Position numbers and translations under genes: made by a program
Notes under the pieces: generated by a model
Database searches by the model: none
What the model was told of the DNA's origin: nothing
Seen by the model: the letters and a program-made list of their open reading frames with translations, nothing else
Part shown: in pieces, positions 35,256 to 44,600 of the stretch
How positions within the stretch are numbered: position 1 is the stretch's first letter
Layout of the letters: the number at the start of each line of letters is the position of its first letter
NCBI GenBank assembly: GCA_009784625.1
Contig: WRBI01000003.1
Span: 1-64,000, forward strand
Length of the DNA stretch: 64,000 nt
Direction: 5' to 3'
Source of the DNA: Oscillospiraceae bacterium
GTDB lineage: Bacteria > Bacillota > Clostridia > Oscillospirales > Ruminococcaceae

Positions 35256-35504
35256 ATGGGGAAACAGGGAATAGACCGCAGCATGGATGATCTTGGGCGC
35301 GTTGTCATCCCGCGCGATATCCGCGAGGAGTTCGGGTGGGGGGCCGGTACAAAGCTTGAGGTGGTCATCAAGGATGTTTCGGTCAGGTCGGTCACAATCC
35401 GGGAGTCAACCCTGCGCTGCTCGCTCTGCCGGCAGGAGGCCGAAAACCTTGTGAAAATCGAAGAGGGGCACATCTGCCCGCAGTGTTCGGCCAAAGTTTC
35501 ATAG
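35256..35504 (+). CDS. AbrB/SpoVT-type transition regulator with zinc ribbon
   Basis: A small DNA-binding protein of 82 residues. The N-terminal swapped-hairpin AbrB fold reads IDRSMDDLGRVVIPRDIREEFG; a four-cysteine zinc ribbon (CSLCRQ then CPQCSA) ends the chain, as in many clostridial AbrB homologs. The ATG at 35256 is preferred because the family begins at MGKQGIDR; the track's GTG is 12 bases earlier. It likely controls growth-phase genes. A monocistronic unit with its own strong promoter and terminator. Confidence 0.9.
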   Translation: MGKQGIDRSMDDLGRVVIPRDIREEFGWGAGTKLEVVIKDVSVRSVTIRESTLRCSLCRQEAENLVKIEEGHICPQCSAKVS

Positions 35505-35519
35505 TCCCCGAACAAGGCA

Positions 35520-35548
35520 CAAAGCACCGTCAATTTGACGGTGCTTTG
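35520..35548 (+). terminator. Intrinsic terminator after AbrB regulator
   Basis: CAAAGCACCGTC and its complement GACGGTGCTTTG form a 12-bp stem around an AATTT loop, followed by TTCATTTTT. Confidence 0.9.
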
Positions 35549-35605
35549 TTCATTTTTGAGACCGCCCGGCACGGACAGGCGCGGCTCGAAATAATGCGTT
35601 ACCCG

Positions 35606-36790
35606 TTACAGCCCGGAATCCTGCGTTTGTCGGCGATATAAGACCGTAACAATCAACATGGTAGCGGCCAACAGAGCGCCGACGAAAATCGGGAACAGGC
35701 GGTATCCCAAATTGCCGCCGATTAACCCAAACAAGGGCGGCATAAGCATGATACCCGCGTAAGAAGCGACAATTTGCAGGCCGATCATGGCTTGTGTATA
35801 CCGCTTTCCAAAGAGGCTGGGGGTGCTGTGTACATAGTTGGGAAAGAGGGGCGCAACGCCCAGGCCAAGTAAAATAAAGCCCGGCATTAAAAATCCGTCA
35901 TAGGGCAAAGCGATGGCCAGCGCCCCCATTGCGATCAGGCCTTGACCAGCCCGAATGATGCTTCGGCTGCTCCGGCGGGCGGCGAGGAACCCGAAAAGAA
36001 ACCGCCCGACGGTGATCCCGAGATAATAAAGCGCGAGCCAGCTTGTCGCCGTATCGCGGGGAATCCCCCTGGCCAAAACCAGATATGTGCTGCCCCACAG
36101 CCCAAGCGTCATCTCCATTCCGCCCGTGACAAAAAAAAGCAGTACCGCAAGGCGCGCGCCGCGAAGGCGCAAGAGCGCGGATGTGCGCGGCGGACTGTCT
36201 GCCGCACCATCAGTGTGGCTTTCCGCCCGCTCTTCGTTTTCGGCGGGGACGCTCTTCCAGCGGGAAAGGGACACAAATAAGCTCACCGCTACGGCGAGCT
36301 GTAAAAAGCCGACAACGCGATACCCCATTGTCCAGCCGCTTAAGTGCATCAGGCTAAAGGCCATGATCGCGGGGCCTGCCGTCGCGCCTACCCCCCAAAA
36401 ACAGTGGAGCCAGCTCATTTGCCTCGCGCTGTAATGCATGGCCAAAAAACCATTTCCGGCCGCGTCAATGTTGCCGGCGCCAAACCCCAGAGGAACCGCC
36501 AAAAGGCAGAGCACAAAAAAATGGCCGGACAAAGAGAAGCCCAGCGCTGATATAGACATCAAAGACAGGCTGACCGCCAGAACAAGGCCTGTGCTAAAAC
36601 GGCGCAGTATTCGGGTACTCAGGTAGGTTGCGACAATGGTGCTGCCCGAAACAATCATGGCCAGGGGGCCCGCCATCGCCGCCTCTACGCCGAACTGGCC
36701 ATGCATGGCCGGCCACGCGCTGCCCAGCATGGAATCGCCCAGCCCCATCCCGATAAATGTGAGATAGGTGAGAATTAAAAGTACAATCAT
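35606..36790 (-). CDS. Major facilitator superfamily transporter
   Basis: A 394-residue carrier with about 12 hydrophobic segments, of the fucose-permease/sugar-MFS type (FIGMGLGDSMLGSAWPAMHGQFG at the start, GFGAGNIDAAGNGFLA near residue 105). Its start overlaps the stop of the D-lyxose isomerase gene by 4 bases, so it is the last gene of the sugar operon. It may import or export the same sugar as the ABC system. Confidence 0.88.
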   Translation of the reverse strand: MIVLLILTYLTFIGMGLGDSMLGSAWPAMHGQFGVEAAMAGPLAMIVSGSTIVATYLSTRILRRFSTGLVLAVSLSLMSISALGFSLSGHFFVLCLLAVPLGFGAGNIDAAGNGFLAMHYSARQMSWLHCFWGVGATAGPAIMAFSLMHLSGWTMGYRVVGFLQLAVAVSLFVSLSRWKSVPAENEERAESHTDGAADSPPRTSALLRLRGARLAVLLFFVTGGMEMTLGLWGSTYLVLARGIPRDTATSWLALYYLGITVGRFLFGFLAARRSSRSIIRAGQGLIAMGALAIALPYDGFLMPGFILLGLGVAPLFPNYVHSTPSLFGKRYTQAMIGLQIVASYAGIMLMPPLFGLIGGNLGYRLFPIFVGALLAATMLIVTVLYRRQTQDSGL

Positions 36791-37479
36791 TTATCACGCT
36801 CAGCCGCCGGAGGATACTCGTTGCACAGTAGCCGATAGGGCGCCTGATCCTCCTCTATTTTCGGGAACCGCCCTAACTTCTCGTAAAAGCGGTTGTCGTT
36901 TGCGTCGTCGTTGCACATAGACACTTCCCCCAAGAGCACGGCCCCGGTTCCCGGCTCGACCCAAAAGTCATGGTAGAGATAGGGCGGAATCGTTATGCTT
37001 TCGCCGGGGGCAAGCTTAACCTGTGTACCGGCCGGTACGGTGTAATGCCGCCCATCTGTCATTACGGTGACGTCGGTGTCTGCAAACCCCTCATCCGGGG
37101 CTGCGTTGTAAACTTTGATCAGAACCGTTCCACCGCCGCGGTTGATGATGTCCTCCATTTTAGACCAGTGGAAGTGCATCGGTGAATATTGGCCCTCTTC
37201 TAACATCAACAGCTTTTCGGCGTAGGGTTTGTTGTATTTCGCGTGACCGGGCACTCCATTTCGGATTGTAACCAGGGTAAAGCCGACCTTTTCAAAATCC
37301 CCTTTGCCGTAGTCCGTGATGTCCCAGCCCAGCCCGGTTTCACGAATTTCGTTGTAGGCATCGCCTTTTTTTAGCCATTCTTCCGGCGGCCAGCTGCAAA
37401 AGGGCGGCAGCAAAAAGCTGTGTTCCCCCGCCAATTTTTCCATCCGCCGGATTGCGGCGTTGATTTGTGAGCGTTTCAA
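36787..37479 (-). CDS. D-lyxose isomerase (cupin type)
   Basis: D-lyxose ketol-isomerase interconverts D-lyxose and D-xylulose and often D-mannose and D-fructose. The 230-residue cupin matches the family throughout: PPEEWLKKGDAYNEIRE near residue 28, the metal site MHFHWSKMEDIINRGGG near residue 100, and LYHDFWVEPG with the last metal His near residue 165. It follows an RbsC-type permease and is translationally coupled to the MFS gene. It suggests that the operon feeds a pentose or mannose-like sugar into ketose metabolism. Confidence 0.9.
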   Translation of the reverse strand: MKRSQINAAIRRMEKLAGEHSFLLPPFCSWPPEEWLKKGDAYNEIRETGLGWDITDYGKGDFEKVGFTLVTIRNGVPGHAKYNKPYAEKLLMLEEGQYSPMHFHWSKMEDIINRGGGTVLIKVYNAAPDEGFADTDVTVMTDGRHYTVPAGTQVKLAPGESITIPPYLYHDFWVEPGTGAVLLGEVSMCNDDANDNRFYEKLGRFPKIEEDQAPYRLLCNEYPPAAERDK

Positions 37480-37496
37480 ACATTAACCTCCTTGTG

Positions 37497-38468
37497 CTAG
37501 ACCGCCTCTTTTTTGCGCTTAATCGCGTAGCAGTCGAGAGAAATAATCGAGACAATCATAATCCCCAGAACCAGTTGTTGGATGTAAGGGTGAATCCCCA
37601 GCATACTCATGCAGTTCCTCAAAAGGAACATTACAAAGATGCCGATAAAGCTTTGGGGTACGCCGCCCACCCCGCCCGCAAAAGATGTGCCGCCGATTAC
37701 AACGCCGCAGTTGACCATAAGCGGAACTTCGACTCCGGCGATCGGCAGGCCTGTGTTCATGCGGGAAGCGGCGAGCACACCGGCAACCGCGGCGAATGTA
37801 CCCGTGAGCACGAATGCAAGCCATTTGGTTCGCACAACATTGATTCCGGAATGTTCGGCGACCTCGTAGTCGCCGCCAAGGGCGTAACAGTTTCTGCCAA
37901 AGCTGGTGAACCGGAGCAGCAGATAGGTCAAAACCCCGAGAACGATCATGAACGCCGCGATGTTGGGGATCCCAAGCCAGTTGTCGTTGGCGATTCTTTG
38001 AAAGATCGGGTTGGAAGCGGACACCGGGTTCGCGTTGGTGAGCAGAAGCGCAACACCCTGCACAAGCATCCCCATCCCCAGTGTAATGATGAACGCCTCA
38101 GACTTTTGCTGAACGATCAGGAACCCGTTGATAAACCCGACCACCGAACCCGATAAGATCGCTATGACGATGGCCAGGGCCATATGCATCCCCGAATTGA
38201 GCAGCATGATCGCGATAATCCCCGACATAGCCATCACCGAGCCGACCGACAGGTCACACCCTTTGCAGATAACCGCAAGAGTCACCCCAAACGCGATGAT
38301 CGCGTTTGTCGAAACCGCCTCAAGCAGATTTGAAAAATTGGCCGGCGTATAGAAATTTGAGTCGGTGAAAATCATTACAATGAACATAATCGCGATCGCG
38401 ACCACGGCTTTTTGTTTGCCCAGCGCTTTAAGTGCCGGACCCCCGACGGCCTGTACGTTTTGATTCAT
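37497..38468 (-). CDS. Sugar ABC transporter permease, RbsC family (second)
   Basis: A membrane subunit of a ribose/xylose/galactose-type ABC importer, 323 residues, eight to ten segments. It has GVTLAVICKGCDLSVGSVMAMSG near residue 55, the standard RbsC block. The true start is MNQNVQAVGG at 38468 after AGGGGGTAGGG; the track's longer frame overlaps the sister permease. With the other permease it probably forms a heterodimer. Confidence 0.93.
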   Translation of the reverse strand: MNQNVQAVGGPALKALGKQKAVVAIAIMFIVMIFTDSNFYTPANFSNLLEAVSTNAIIAFGVTLAVICKGCDLSVGSVMAMSGIIAIMLLNSGMHMALAIVIAILSGSVVGFINGFLIVQQKSEAFIITLGMGMLVQGVALLLTNANPVSASNPIFQRIANDNWLGIPNIAAFMIVLGVLTYLLLRFTSFGRNCYALGGDYEVAEHSGINVVRTKWLAFVLTGTFAAVAGVLAASRMNTGLPIAGVEVPLMVNCGVVIGGTSFAGGVGGVPQSFIGIFVMFLLRNCMSMLGIHPYIQQLVLGIMIVSIISLDCYAIKRKKEAV

Positions 38469-38472
38469 TTCC

Positions 38473-39459
38473 CTACCCCCTTGCGTGTCTGCGGTGGTCA
38501 AGCCAGATTGCCAGGACAAGGATAGCCCCCCTGACCACCTCCTGCGCGTGTGTTTGAACACCCAGAAGGTTCATGCAGTTGGACATCAGGATAACAAGTG
38601 AAACCCCCATTACGGTGCGCAGGACGTTTCCCCGGCCCCCGGTAAGCGAAGTCCCGCCGACCACAACCGCCATGATCGCGTCTCTTTCAAAGAACGTGCC
38701 AACAGTGGGCACTGTGACCGAAACGCGGGAGAAAAGCACAATCGCGCCGACGGCAACCATAAATCCGCACAGGGTGTAAATGAATACCACAACCCGCTTT
38801 GTCGGGATTCCGCCCAATTCCGCGGCTGTCAGGTTGCCCCCCGTGTAGGTGATGGCCCGCCCTAGGGCAGTCTTTGACTGGAAGATATAGAGCACAAGCA
38901 GGAAGAACAAAAACACCCAAAATGAAATGGACAGCGGCCCCCACATGCCTGAACTGAGCGCACGGGTCACAGGCATCGGGTGTTCAAACAATGTCCCCCA
39001 GTTCATCGGGAAACCGCCGGTGAGGTGCAGGGCCAGCGAGCGGTAAATCTGGCTCATTCCAAACGTGATAAAGAGCGCCTTTGCCTGTGTATTCGCCCCC
39101 GCGAGCATCAGTGTTGTGCCGTTAACGAACCCGAGGGCCGCGCCCAGCACAAGGCCGGCAAACATCGCGGGCAGCTCGCCGATTACATCCACCAGCGAAA
39201 GCGTCACCATCGCGACAATTGAGATCATGCCGGGCACGGAAAGGTCGATAAACCCGCCGACAATGATAAATGTCATGCCCAGCGCGACAAAGCTGAGCGG
39301 GCCGAACTGGCGCATCAGGTTGGTAAAGTTTTGCGCCGACAAAAATCTTGGCTCTACAATAGCGGTGACGATCACCAGCGCCACAATGACAAACAGAACC
39401 AGATATTCCATCAGGAAATCGACGGCCGCCTGTCTTCCCATTCGAGGTTGTTTTGTCAT
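38473..39459 (-). CDS. Sugar ABC transporter permease, RbsC family (first)
   Basis: A 328-residue permease of the same family as the next gene, with the block ALGMTFIIVGGFIDLSVPGMISIVAM near residue 60 and GGTSLTGGRGNVLRTVMGV near residue 255. Four bases separate it from its paralog, so the pair arose by gene duplication and is translated together. The two are well diverged. Confidence 0.93.
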   Translation of the reverse strand: MTKQPRMGRQAAVDFLMEYLVLFVIVALVIVTAIVEPRFLSAQNFTNLMRQFGPLSFVALGMTFIIVGGFIDLSVPGMISIVAMVTLSLVDVIGELPAMFAGLVLGAALGFVNGTTLMLAGANTQAKALFITFGMSQIYRSLALHLTGGFPMNWGTLFEHPMPVTRALSSGMWGPLSISFWVFLFFLLVLYIFQSKTALGRAITYTGGNLTAAELGGIPTKRVVVFIYTLCGFMVAVGAIVLFSRVSVTVPTVGTFFERDAIMAVVVGGTSLTGGRGNVLRTVMGVSLVILMSNCMNLLGVQTHAQEVVRGAILVLAIWLDHRRHARG

Positions 39460-39474
39460 GTTTTCTATCCCCCG

Positions 39475-40950
39475 CTATCCGATTGCGGCGTCCATGATGG
39501 TATGCGCCGAGTCTGTTTCGGGATTAAACTCCCCGCTGATCCGCCCCTCGCAGATGGTCAGTACGCGGTTGCTCATCGCAAGCACTTCGGGCAGTTCGGA
39601 AGAAATCATGATGACCGAGCCGCCGTTTTCCGCGATTCTTTTAATCAGCAGGTAAATTTCGTACTTGGTGCCCACGTCGATGCCGCGGGTTGGCTCGTCG
39701 AGTATGAGTATATCGGGGTTGATTTCAAGCCAGCGCCCCATAATACATTTTTGCTGGTTCCCGCCCGAGAGCGTTTTGACTTTTGTGTGCGGAGATGGAG
39801 CCTTGATCGAAAGGCTCTTGATCTGCCGCTCGGCGATCTCTTTTTCTTTCGAAGCGTTTACAAACCCGAACTTTGATATCCGCCACAGGCTGGACATAAT
39901 CACATTGGCCTGCACCGAAAAAGGCAGTACCAGTCCTTCCAGTTTGCGGTCTTCGGGGAGCAGCCCCACACCGGCGCGCATACCGTCCCTTGGGTTTTTA
40001 ATTTTGACTTTTCTGCCGTTTATAAGTATCTTGAGTTCTTTGGCTTTGTCTGCGCCGTATATCGCCCGGACAATCTCGGTGCGGCCCGCGCCGACCAGCC
40101 CGACAAACCCAAGTATTTCACCTTTTTTAAGTTCGAACGCGATGTTTTTCAGCTTGCGCGTGTTGATTGTCTCTACGTTCATGATTGTCTCGCCGGCGGC
40201 GTGCGGCCGTTCGGGGTATTCGTTCTCAATCTCGCGGCCAATCATTTTCGCGATCATTTCGTTTCTGGTCAGCTCGGCGATTGGCTTTGTGTCGATCACT
40301 TTGCCGTCACGTATGATTGTGACTGTGTCGCACAATTCAAATATCTCGTCAAGCTTGTGGCTGATATAGATGATGGTAACACCCTTTTTGCGCAGGTCAC
40401 CTATCAGGACAAACAATTGCTTGAGCTCATCGGCGGTCAGGCTGCTGCTCGGCTCATCCATAATGATGAGCTTGGAGTTAAAGGACAGCGCCTTGCTGAT
40501 CTCTACCATTTGTTTTTCGGCGGCGCTCAGGTCACTCACCATCTTGTGGGTGTCAATTTTGCTCCCGATGCTGTCTAAAAGTTCCCGCGCATTTTTGTGG
40601 ATATTGCGCATCCCATTCATTTCCGCGTAGCGGCCAAGGAATATGTTTTCGCCGACCGTAAGCGTATTCACCAGGTTAAACTCCTGATAAATGATGCTCA
40701 GGCCGCTTCTGATCGACTGGATGGGTGTGGTGTTCTCGACTGTCTGGCCGTCAAACACAATTGTACCGGAATCCTTTGTGTGGACGCCGGAAAGAATTTT
40801 CATCAGTGTGGATTTTCCCGCGCCATTCTCACCGACCACGCCGTGTACCGTCCCCTTGCGTACCGTTATACAGGCATCGGTAAGTGCCCGAACCCCGGGA
40901 AAGGATTTGTTCACATTTTGAACGGACAAAATGACATCGCTGTTATCCAT
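39475..40950 (-). CDS. Sugar ABC transporter ATP-binding protein, RbsA/MglA family
   Basis: A double ATPase of about 491 residues. The first domain has Walker A GENGAGKSTLM near residue 40, a degenerate signature LSAAEKQMVEISKAL and Walker B LIIMDEPSSSL. The second has a degenerate GLVGAGRTEI loop, LSGGNQQK and DILILDEPTRGIDVG, as usual in this family. The start is MDNSDVILSVQNVNKSF at 40950 after AAAGGTGA. It powers the two permeases downstream. Confidence 0.94.
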   Translation of the reverse strand: MDNSDVILSVQNVNKSFPGVRALTDACITVRKGTVHGVVGENGAGKSTLMKILSGVHTKDSGTIVFDGQTVENTTPIQSIRSGLSIIYQEFNLVNTLTVGENIFLGRYAEMNGMRNIHKNARELLDSIGSKIDTHKMVSDLSAAEKQMVEISKALSFNSKLIIMDEPSSSLTADELKQLFVLIGDLRKKGVTIIYISHKLDEIFELCDTVTIIRDGKVIDTKPIAELTRNEMIAKMIGREIENEYPERPHAAGETIMNVETINTRKLKNIAFELKKGEILGFVGLVGAGRTEIVRAIYGADKAKELKILINGRKVKIKNPRDGMRAGVGLLPEDRKLEGLVLPFSVQANVIMSSLWRISKFGFVNASKEKEIAERQIKSLSIKAPSPHTKVKTLSGGNQQKCIMGRWLEINPDILILDEPTRGIDVGTKYEIYLLIKRIAENGGSVIMISSELPEVLAMSNRVLTICEGRISGEFNPETDSAHTIMDAAIG

Positions 40951-41148
40951 GCGCAAATCACCTTTTTCTGTCTTGATATAGTTGATGCACTTCAAAAGCG
41001 GCCCAGGATTTGCGAGGATATTTTGTGTCCCGCTAGGATGACGCCGCGGCTTGGCTGACGCCAAGCAAGGAGGAAGACAACGCGGGGTGCAGAATAGATC
41101 GCAATGCCGGGTTGATCTTGGAGTGTATTAACTATAAACGAACGATAA

Positions 41149-41177
41149 TTCCGGGCCGGCAGACCGCCGGCCCGGAA
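41149..41177 (-). other. Intercistronic hairpin after sugar-binding protein gene
   Basis: A perfect 12-bp stem (TTCCGGGCCGGC) with a 5-base loop lies 11 bases past the binding-protein stop and about 200 bases before the ATPase start. With no T tract it is more likely a stabiliser or partial terminator that keeps binding-protein mRNA in excess. Confidence 0.65.
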
Positions 41178-41187
41178 CTGCTGCTCT

Positions 41188-42210
41188 CTACCAGTCAGGC
41201 TCCACGAAGCTGTCTATGCTGTCGAGGGTTACCATATCCAACGGAATCCAGTTGTCAACGGGGACTGTCCCGCCTTCCAGAATGATTCTTGCGTTCCGAA
41301 GGGATTCGGTCGCCATGTTTGTAAAGCTCTGGCCAACGCTGAGCGCCTGTGTGCCGGCACGAACCTGGGCATAACCGGTTCTGTTGCCGTCAACGCCGAT
41401 TACAAACACGTCGGTCATCCCCGCGTTTTGAAGCGCGTCGATAACGCCGCTCGCGCCGTTATCCCAGTGGCACCACACGATGTCGATCTCATCGCCAAAC
41501 CGCACGATAAAGTCTTCCATAATCGCGAGGGCTTCGTGTGTGTTCCAGCCGGTCGGTGCAAATTGCGAATCAAGCATAACGATATTGTCCGCGATGCCTT
41601 CCTGGAAACCGCTGTGGCGGTCGTTCGCGGCGGAGTGGCCTGCCTGGCCGCCTACTTCAACAAAGTTTGCGCCGTCCGGGAAGTGCGCCGACACGAATTC
41701 ACCGGCTTGCACGCCGCCCAAAAAGTCGTCGGAACCGACAAAGAAGTCCATCACGCCTCTGTGTTCATCCGGCAGGACGGACGAGAACATGCCGACGACA
41801 AGGCCCGCGTCTCTGGCTTGTTGGAGTGCGGGGATAATGCCTTCGATAGAACTCGGGTTTACAAACACCGCGTCGTATCCGTTTGCGATTGCGGTCAGAA
41901 CGCCGTCAAATTCTACGGCCGGTTCGTTTTCGCCCGCAAAGACGGACATTTCAAAGCCGAACTCGGGGGCCAGCCTTTGGAACTCTCTCCAAGAGAACGC
42001 CTGCGACTCATTGGACATCGCCTGTGTGATGAAAGCCGCTCTGAAGATTTGGTCTCCGGACGCCGCTTCGCCTCCATCCGCCGGGGCATCTGGGGCTGCC
42101 GGGGTTGTCGGAGCCGCCGGAGCCGGCGCGGTGCCTCCGCCGCCGCAAGCGGCAAAGATACCGACGACCAGGGCAAGTACAACCAGGGTTGCTAGGGTGC
42201 GCTTTTTCAT
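41188..42210 (-). CDS. Sugar ABC transporter substrate-binding lipoprotein
   Basis: A type I periplasmic binding protein of the ribose/galactose group, 340 residues. The lipobox FAAC lies near residue 21, followed by a Pro/Ala linker. Mature blocks are RAAFITQAMSNESQAFSWREF, DAVFVNPSSIEGIIPALQQA and VIGVDGNRTGYAQV. An excellent GGGAGGA site precedes the ATG. It is the first transporter gene after the regulator and kinase. Confidence 0.93.
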   Translation of the reverse strand: MKKRTLATLVVLALVVGIFAACGGGGTAPAPAAPTTPAAPDAPADGGEAASGDQIFRAAFITQAMSNESQAFSWREFQRLAPEFGFEMSVFAGENEPAVEFDGVLTAIANGYDAVFVNPSSIEGIIPALQQARDAGLVVGMFSSVLPDEHRGVMDFFVGSDDFLGGVQAGEFVSAHFPDGANFVEVGGQAGHSAANDRHSGFQEGIADNIVMLDSQFAPTGWNTHEALAIMEDFIVRFGDEIDIVWCHWDNGASGVIDALQNAGMTDVFVIGVDGNRTGYAQVRAGTQALSVGQSFTNMATESLRNARIILEGGTVPVDNWIPLDMVTLDSIDSFVEPDW

Positions 42211-42316
42211 TTAGTTTCCTCCCTTATTGATTTCGAAAATATGATAAAACAAGCCCGGGTCCACAAACATTCGGTGTTAACAGACGCCGCGGATTTTGGG
42301 CGTGTTGTATCCGGAG

Positions 42317-43249
42317 CTATACGGTGTCGCCGTACAAACGCTGTGCCAGGCGCATGGCGTTTTCAGATGTGTTGGCGGTGACCAAGTGCCTATGTAAAGG
42401 GTTGGTGACCCGCTCGGTCAATCCGCTCCAAAACTGCTCAAGAAACCACTGGTTTTTGAACAGGCTGCCTGTCAACACAACATGTAAAGGCTCTTCGGGC
42501 GGGTACTGTGCGCGCCGGGTCAGCGTTGTTGCCAGTTTCCAAAGCTCTAAGTGTGCGGCTTCGGCAACTTCGCGGGTATACGCATCACCCGCCTGCGCAT
42601 ATTCCAGTATCACCCGCGCGCAGGAGGCGATCTCGGACACATCCATCGCCGCAAACCTAGCTTGCACGGACGCGAAATCTTCGATCTTAAAAAAGCGGGT
42701 GATCTCCCGATAAACAGGCCGGTCAATCCCGTCGCCGTCACAGAACGCCAACATATCCCGCAGGACGCGCTGTGCAATCCAAAAGCCACTGCCGCCATCG
42801 CTGAGAAGCGCGCCCCAGCCGCCCGCGCGAAAGACAGGCCGGCCGGGAGAAAACGCCATACAGTTAGACCCGGTTCCGCCCACCATACAAATCCCCGGGG
42901 CTTCGGCCGCCGCCAGAAAGGCCAGCTCACAGTCGTTGTACAGGGTTGTCTGCCCGTCGTCCAGCCCAATCGCCCCGACCATTTTTTGGTAGACGCGCAT
43001 GTCTTCCGGCGTGTCGCACCCGGAAATGCCAAAGACCGCCCCGCTTATGTCTTTCAGGCACAGGCCCTCTGTTTTGCAAGTCTCAAGAAAGCTCTCGATC
43101 AGGTTGCCGTATGCTTTTTCATAGCCGATTGACCGGTAATTTGACCCGCCGTATATGTATTTGTGAACTTCGCCTCCGGCCAGAGCGCGGATGCCGTATT
43201 CTGTCTTACTGCCCCCGGCGTCCACCGCCACTAAATATTTTTGACTCAC
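42317..43249 (-). CDS. BadF/BadG/BcrA ATPase family protein, N-acetylglucosamine-kinase-like
   Basis: An ASKHA-fold kinase of 310 residues. Phosphate-binding blocks are LVAVDAGGSKTEYGI at the start and MVGGTGSNCMAFSP near residue 115, with LLSDGGSGFWIAQR after it. Relatives phosphorylate N-acetylglucosamine and other amino sugars. The start is the GTG at 43249, which overlaps the regulator's stop by 4 bases (GTGA). It likely phosphorylates the imported sugar or a derivative. Confidence 0.88.
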   Translation of the reverse strand: MSQKYLVAVDAGGSKTEYGIRALAGGEVHKYIYGGSNYRSIGYEKAYGNLIESFLETCKTEGLCLKDISGAVFGISGCDTPEDMRVYQKMVGAIGLDDGQTTLYNDCELAFLAAAEAPGICMVGGTGSNCMAFSPGRPVFRAGGWGALLSDGGSGFWIAQRVLRDMLAFCDGDGIDRPVYREITRFFKIEDFASVQARFAAMDVSEIASCARVILEYAQAGDAYTREVAEAAHLELWKLATTLTRRAQYPPEEPLHVVLTGSLFKNQWFLEQFWSGLTERVTNPLHRHLVTANTSENAMRLAQRLYGDTV

Positions 43250-44292
43250 ACCGCACTTCCCCCCGCCCACTCGAACGACATCCCCGACAGCGCGTCCTGT
43301 ACAAGAATTAAAAGCCCTTTTTCATAAGCCGCGCTTTCATCCGTCATCAGATGAAAAGAGGGGATCGTCCAGATGGGGAGGTGTTTTTCACACACATGCC
43401 GCAAATGCCGCAGCATCTCCTCGGTGGTGAACTCGCCGCCGAAAGCAATGACCGGCGGATTGAGAAGACAGATGATGTTGATGACAATATCCGCGATCAG
43501 CTGTACTTTTTGCGGGAGTCCTTCGGCCTGCCCGAGCAGATATTCCAGCGCCTTGCACTGTTCTACCCCGGGCACGTTGGTCAGGTGGGCAATTTCGCCG
43601 GCAAAGTTGGAAAAGCCCCGGACAATCCGCCCGCCCATCACGATGCCGGCGCCAACGCCCTGCCCGATATGCACAAACGCGATATCCGAGTCATGCCCGA
43701 TGCCGGAGGCAATACTGCCCAGGGCTACCGAATTCATATCGTTTTCTACATATACGGGGATCCCCAGCTTTTCTTCCAAAATATACGAAAGCGCAACGCC
43801 CTCCATGCTTGGTATTTGCGAAATGGAGTACAGCGCCCCGCCGGGACCCACCGCACTCGGCACGCCAACACTGATTATCCGGATGTCGTCATCCTGTTTT
43901 TTAAGCGTTTGCGACAGTGTTTGCAGTTTTTCTAAGTGGGAATCGGCGGCGGTCAGCGGCCATGTGTTGCGCTGAATCACCTTACCGTCAACGGTCAGAA
44001 CCGCGTATGCCAGCTCCCGGGGAAAGACCCGGATGACCGCGGTCCGCAAATGGTCTGTTTGCAGGGTATAGCATTTCGGCCTTCTTCCGCCCACCGACAC
44101 CGCAAAGCTGCCCGGGCGCACCACGCCCTTTTGTTCGAGTTCCTGCACAAAAGCGTTTACCGTTGGCTGACTGAGACCGGTGCGCTCGGCCAGCTGTTTG
44201 CGGGTGGCGGTTTTCATCTCGGACAGCGCGTTCATGATCAAGCTGGCATTCAGCCTTTTCAGCGGATGAATTTCTGTGTTCCGGCGAGCCAT
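43246..44292 (-). CDS. ROK family transcriptional repressor
   Basis: A NagC/XylR-type repressor of 348 residues. The winged helix spans about residues 15-65 (ATRKQLAERTGLSQPTVNAFVQELEQKG); the ROK sugar-binding domain follows, with ENDMNSVALGSIASG near residue 180 and GIVMGGRIVRGFSNFAGEIAH near 215. The zinc motif CxCGxxGCxE usual in the family is not present (only VEQCKALEYL is seen). It heads the sugar operon and probably represses it until the sugar or sugar phosphate binds. Confidence 0.9.
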   Translation of the reverse strand: MARRNTEIHPLKRLNASLIMNALSEMKTATRKQLAERTGLSQPTVNAFVQELEQKGVVRPGSFAVSVGGRRPKCYTLQTDHLRTAVIRVFPRELAYAVLTVDGKVIQRNTWPLTAADSHLEKLQTLSQTLKKQDDDIRIISVGVPSAVGPGGALYSISQIPSMEGVALSYILEEKLGIPVYVENDMNSVALGSIASGIGHDSDIAFVHIGQGVGAGIVMGGRIVRGFSNFAGEIAHLTNVPGVEQCKALEYLLGQAEGLPQKVQLIADIVINIICLLNPPVIAFGGEFTTEEMLRHLRHVCEKHLPIWTIPSFHLMTDESAAYEKGLLILVQDALSGMSFEWAGGSAV

Positions 44293-44356
44293 AGCATCAC
44301 CTTGTTAAATAAATTTAAAATAGTTTAAAATACAAGAATTGTTTTTTAGCATAGAT

Positions 44357-44386
44357 ATCATAGTTTTTTAGTAATTTTTAAACCAA
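44357..44386 (-). promoter_or_regulatory. Promoter of the ROK/sugar operon
   Basis: On the minus strand TTGGTT and TATGAT are 18 bases apart within an AT-rich block of about 150 bases (44290-44440) rich in TTTAAA/AAATTT words, likely including the ROK operators. Confidence 0.55.
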
Positions 44387-44540
44387 CTCCATTTTTAAAA
44401 TTAAATGATTTAAAGAATGAATTTAATTTACCATACAAGTGACAAAATGTCAAGATGCCTAAATTCACAAATCAGAATGTGATGAATTGTAGAAAATGCA
44501 CACAGAGCCGCGCTGTACATACTTCGGACGGCGGCTTCGT

Positions 44541-44570
44541 TTGACGCGCGGCATAAAACCATGATACAAT
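44541..44570 (+). promoter_or_regulatory. Promoter of the PfkB kinase gene
   Basis: TTGACG and TACAAT with an 18-base spacer, about 25 bases before the start codon. Confidence 0.7.
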
Positions 44571-44600
44571 TACCTGCATTAATGGATGGGAGGGGTTTCG

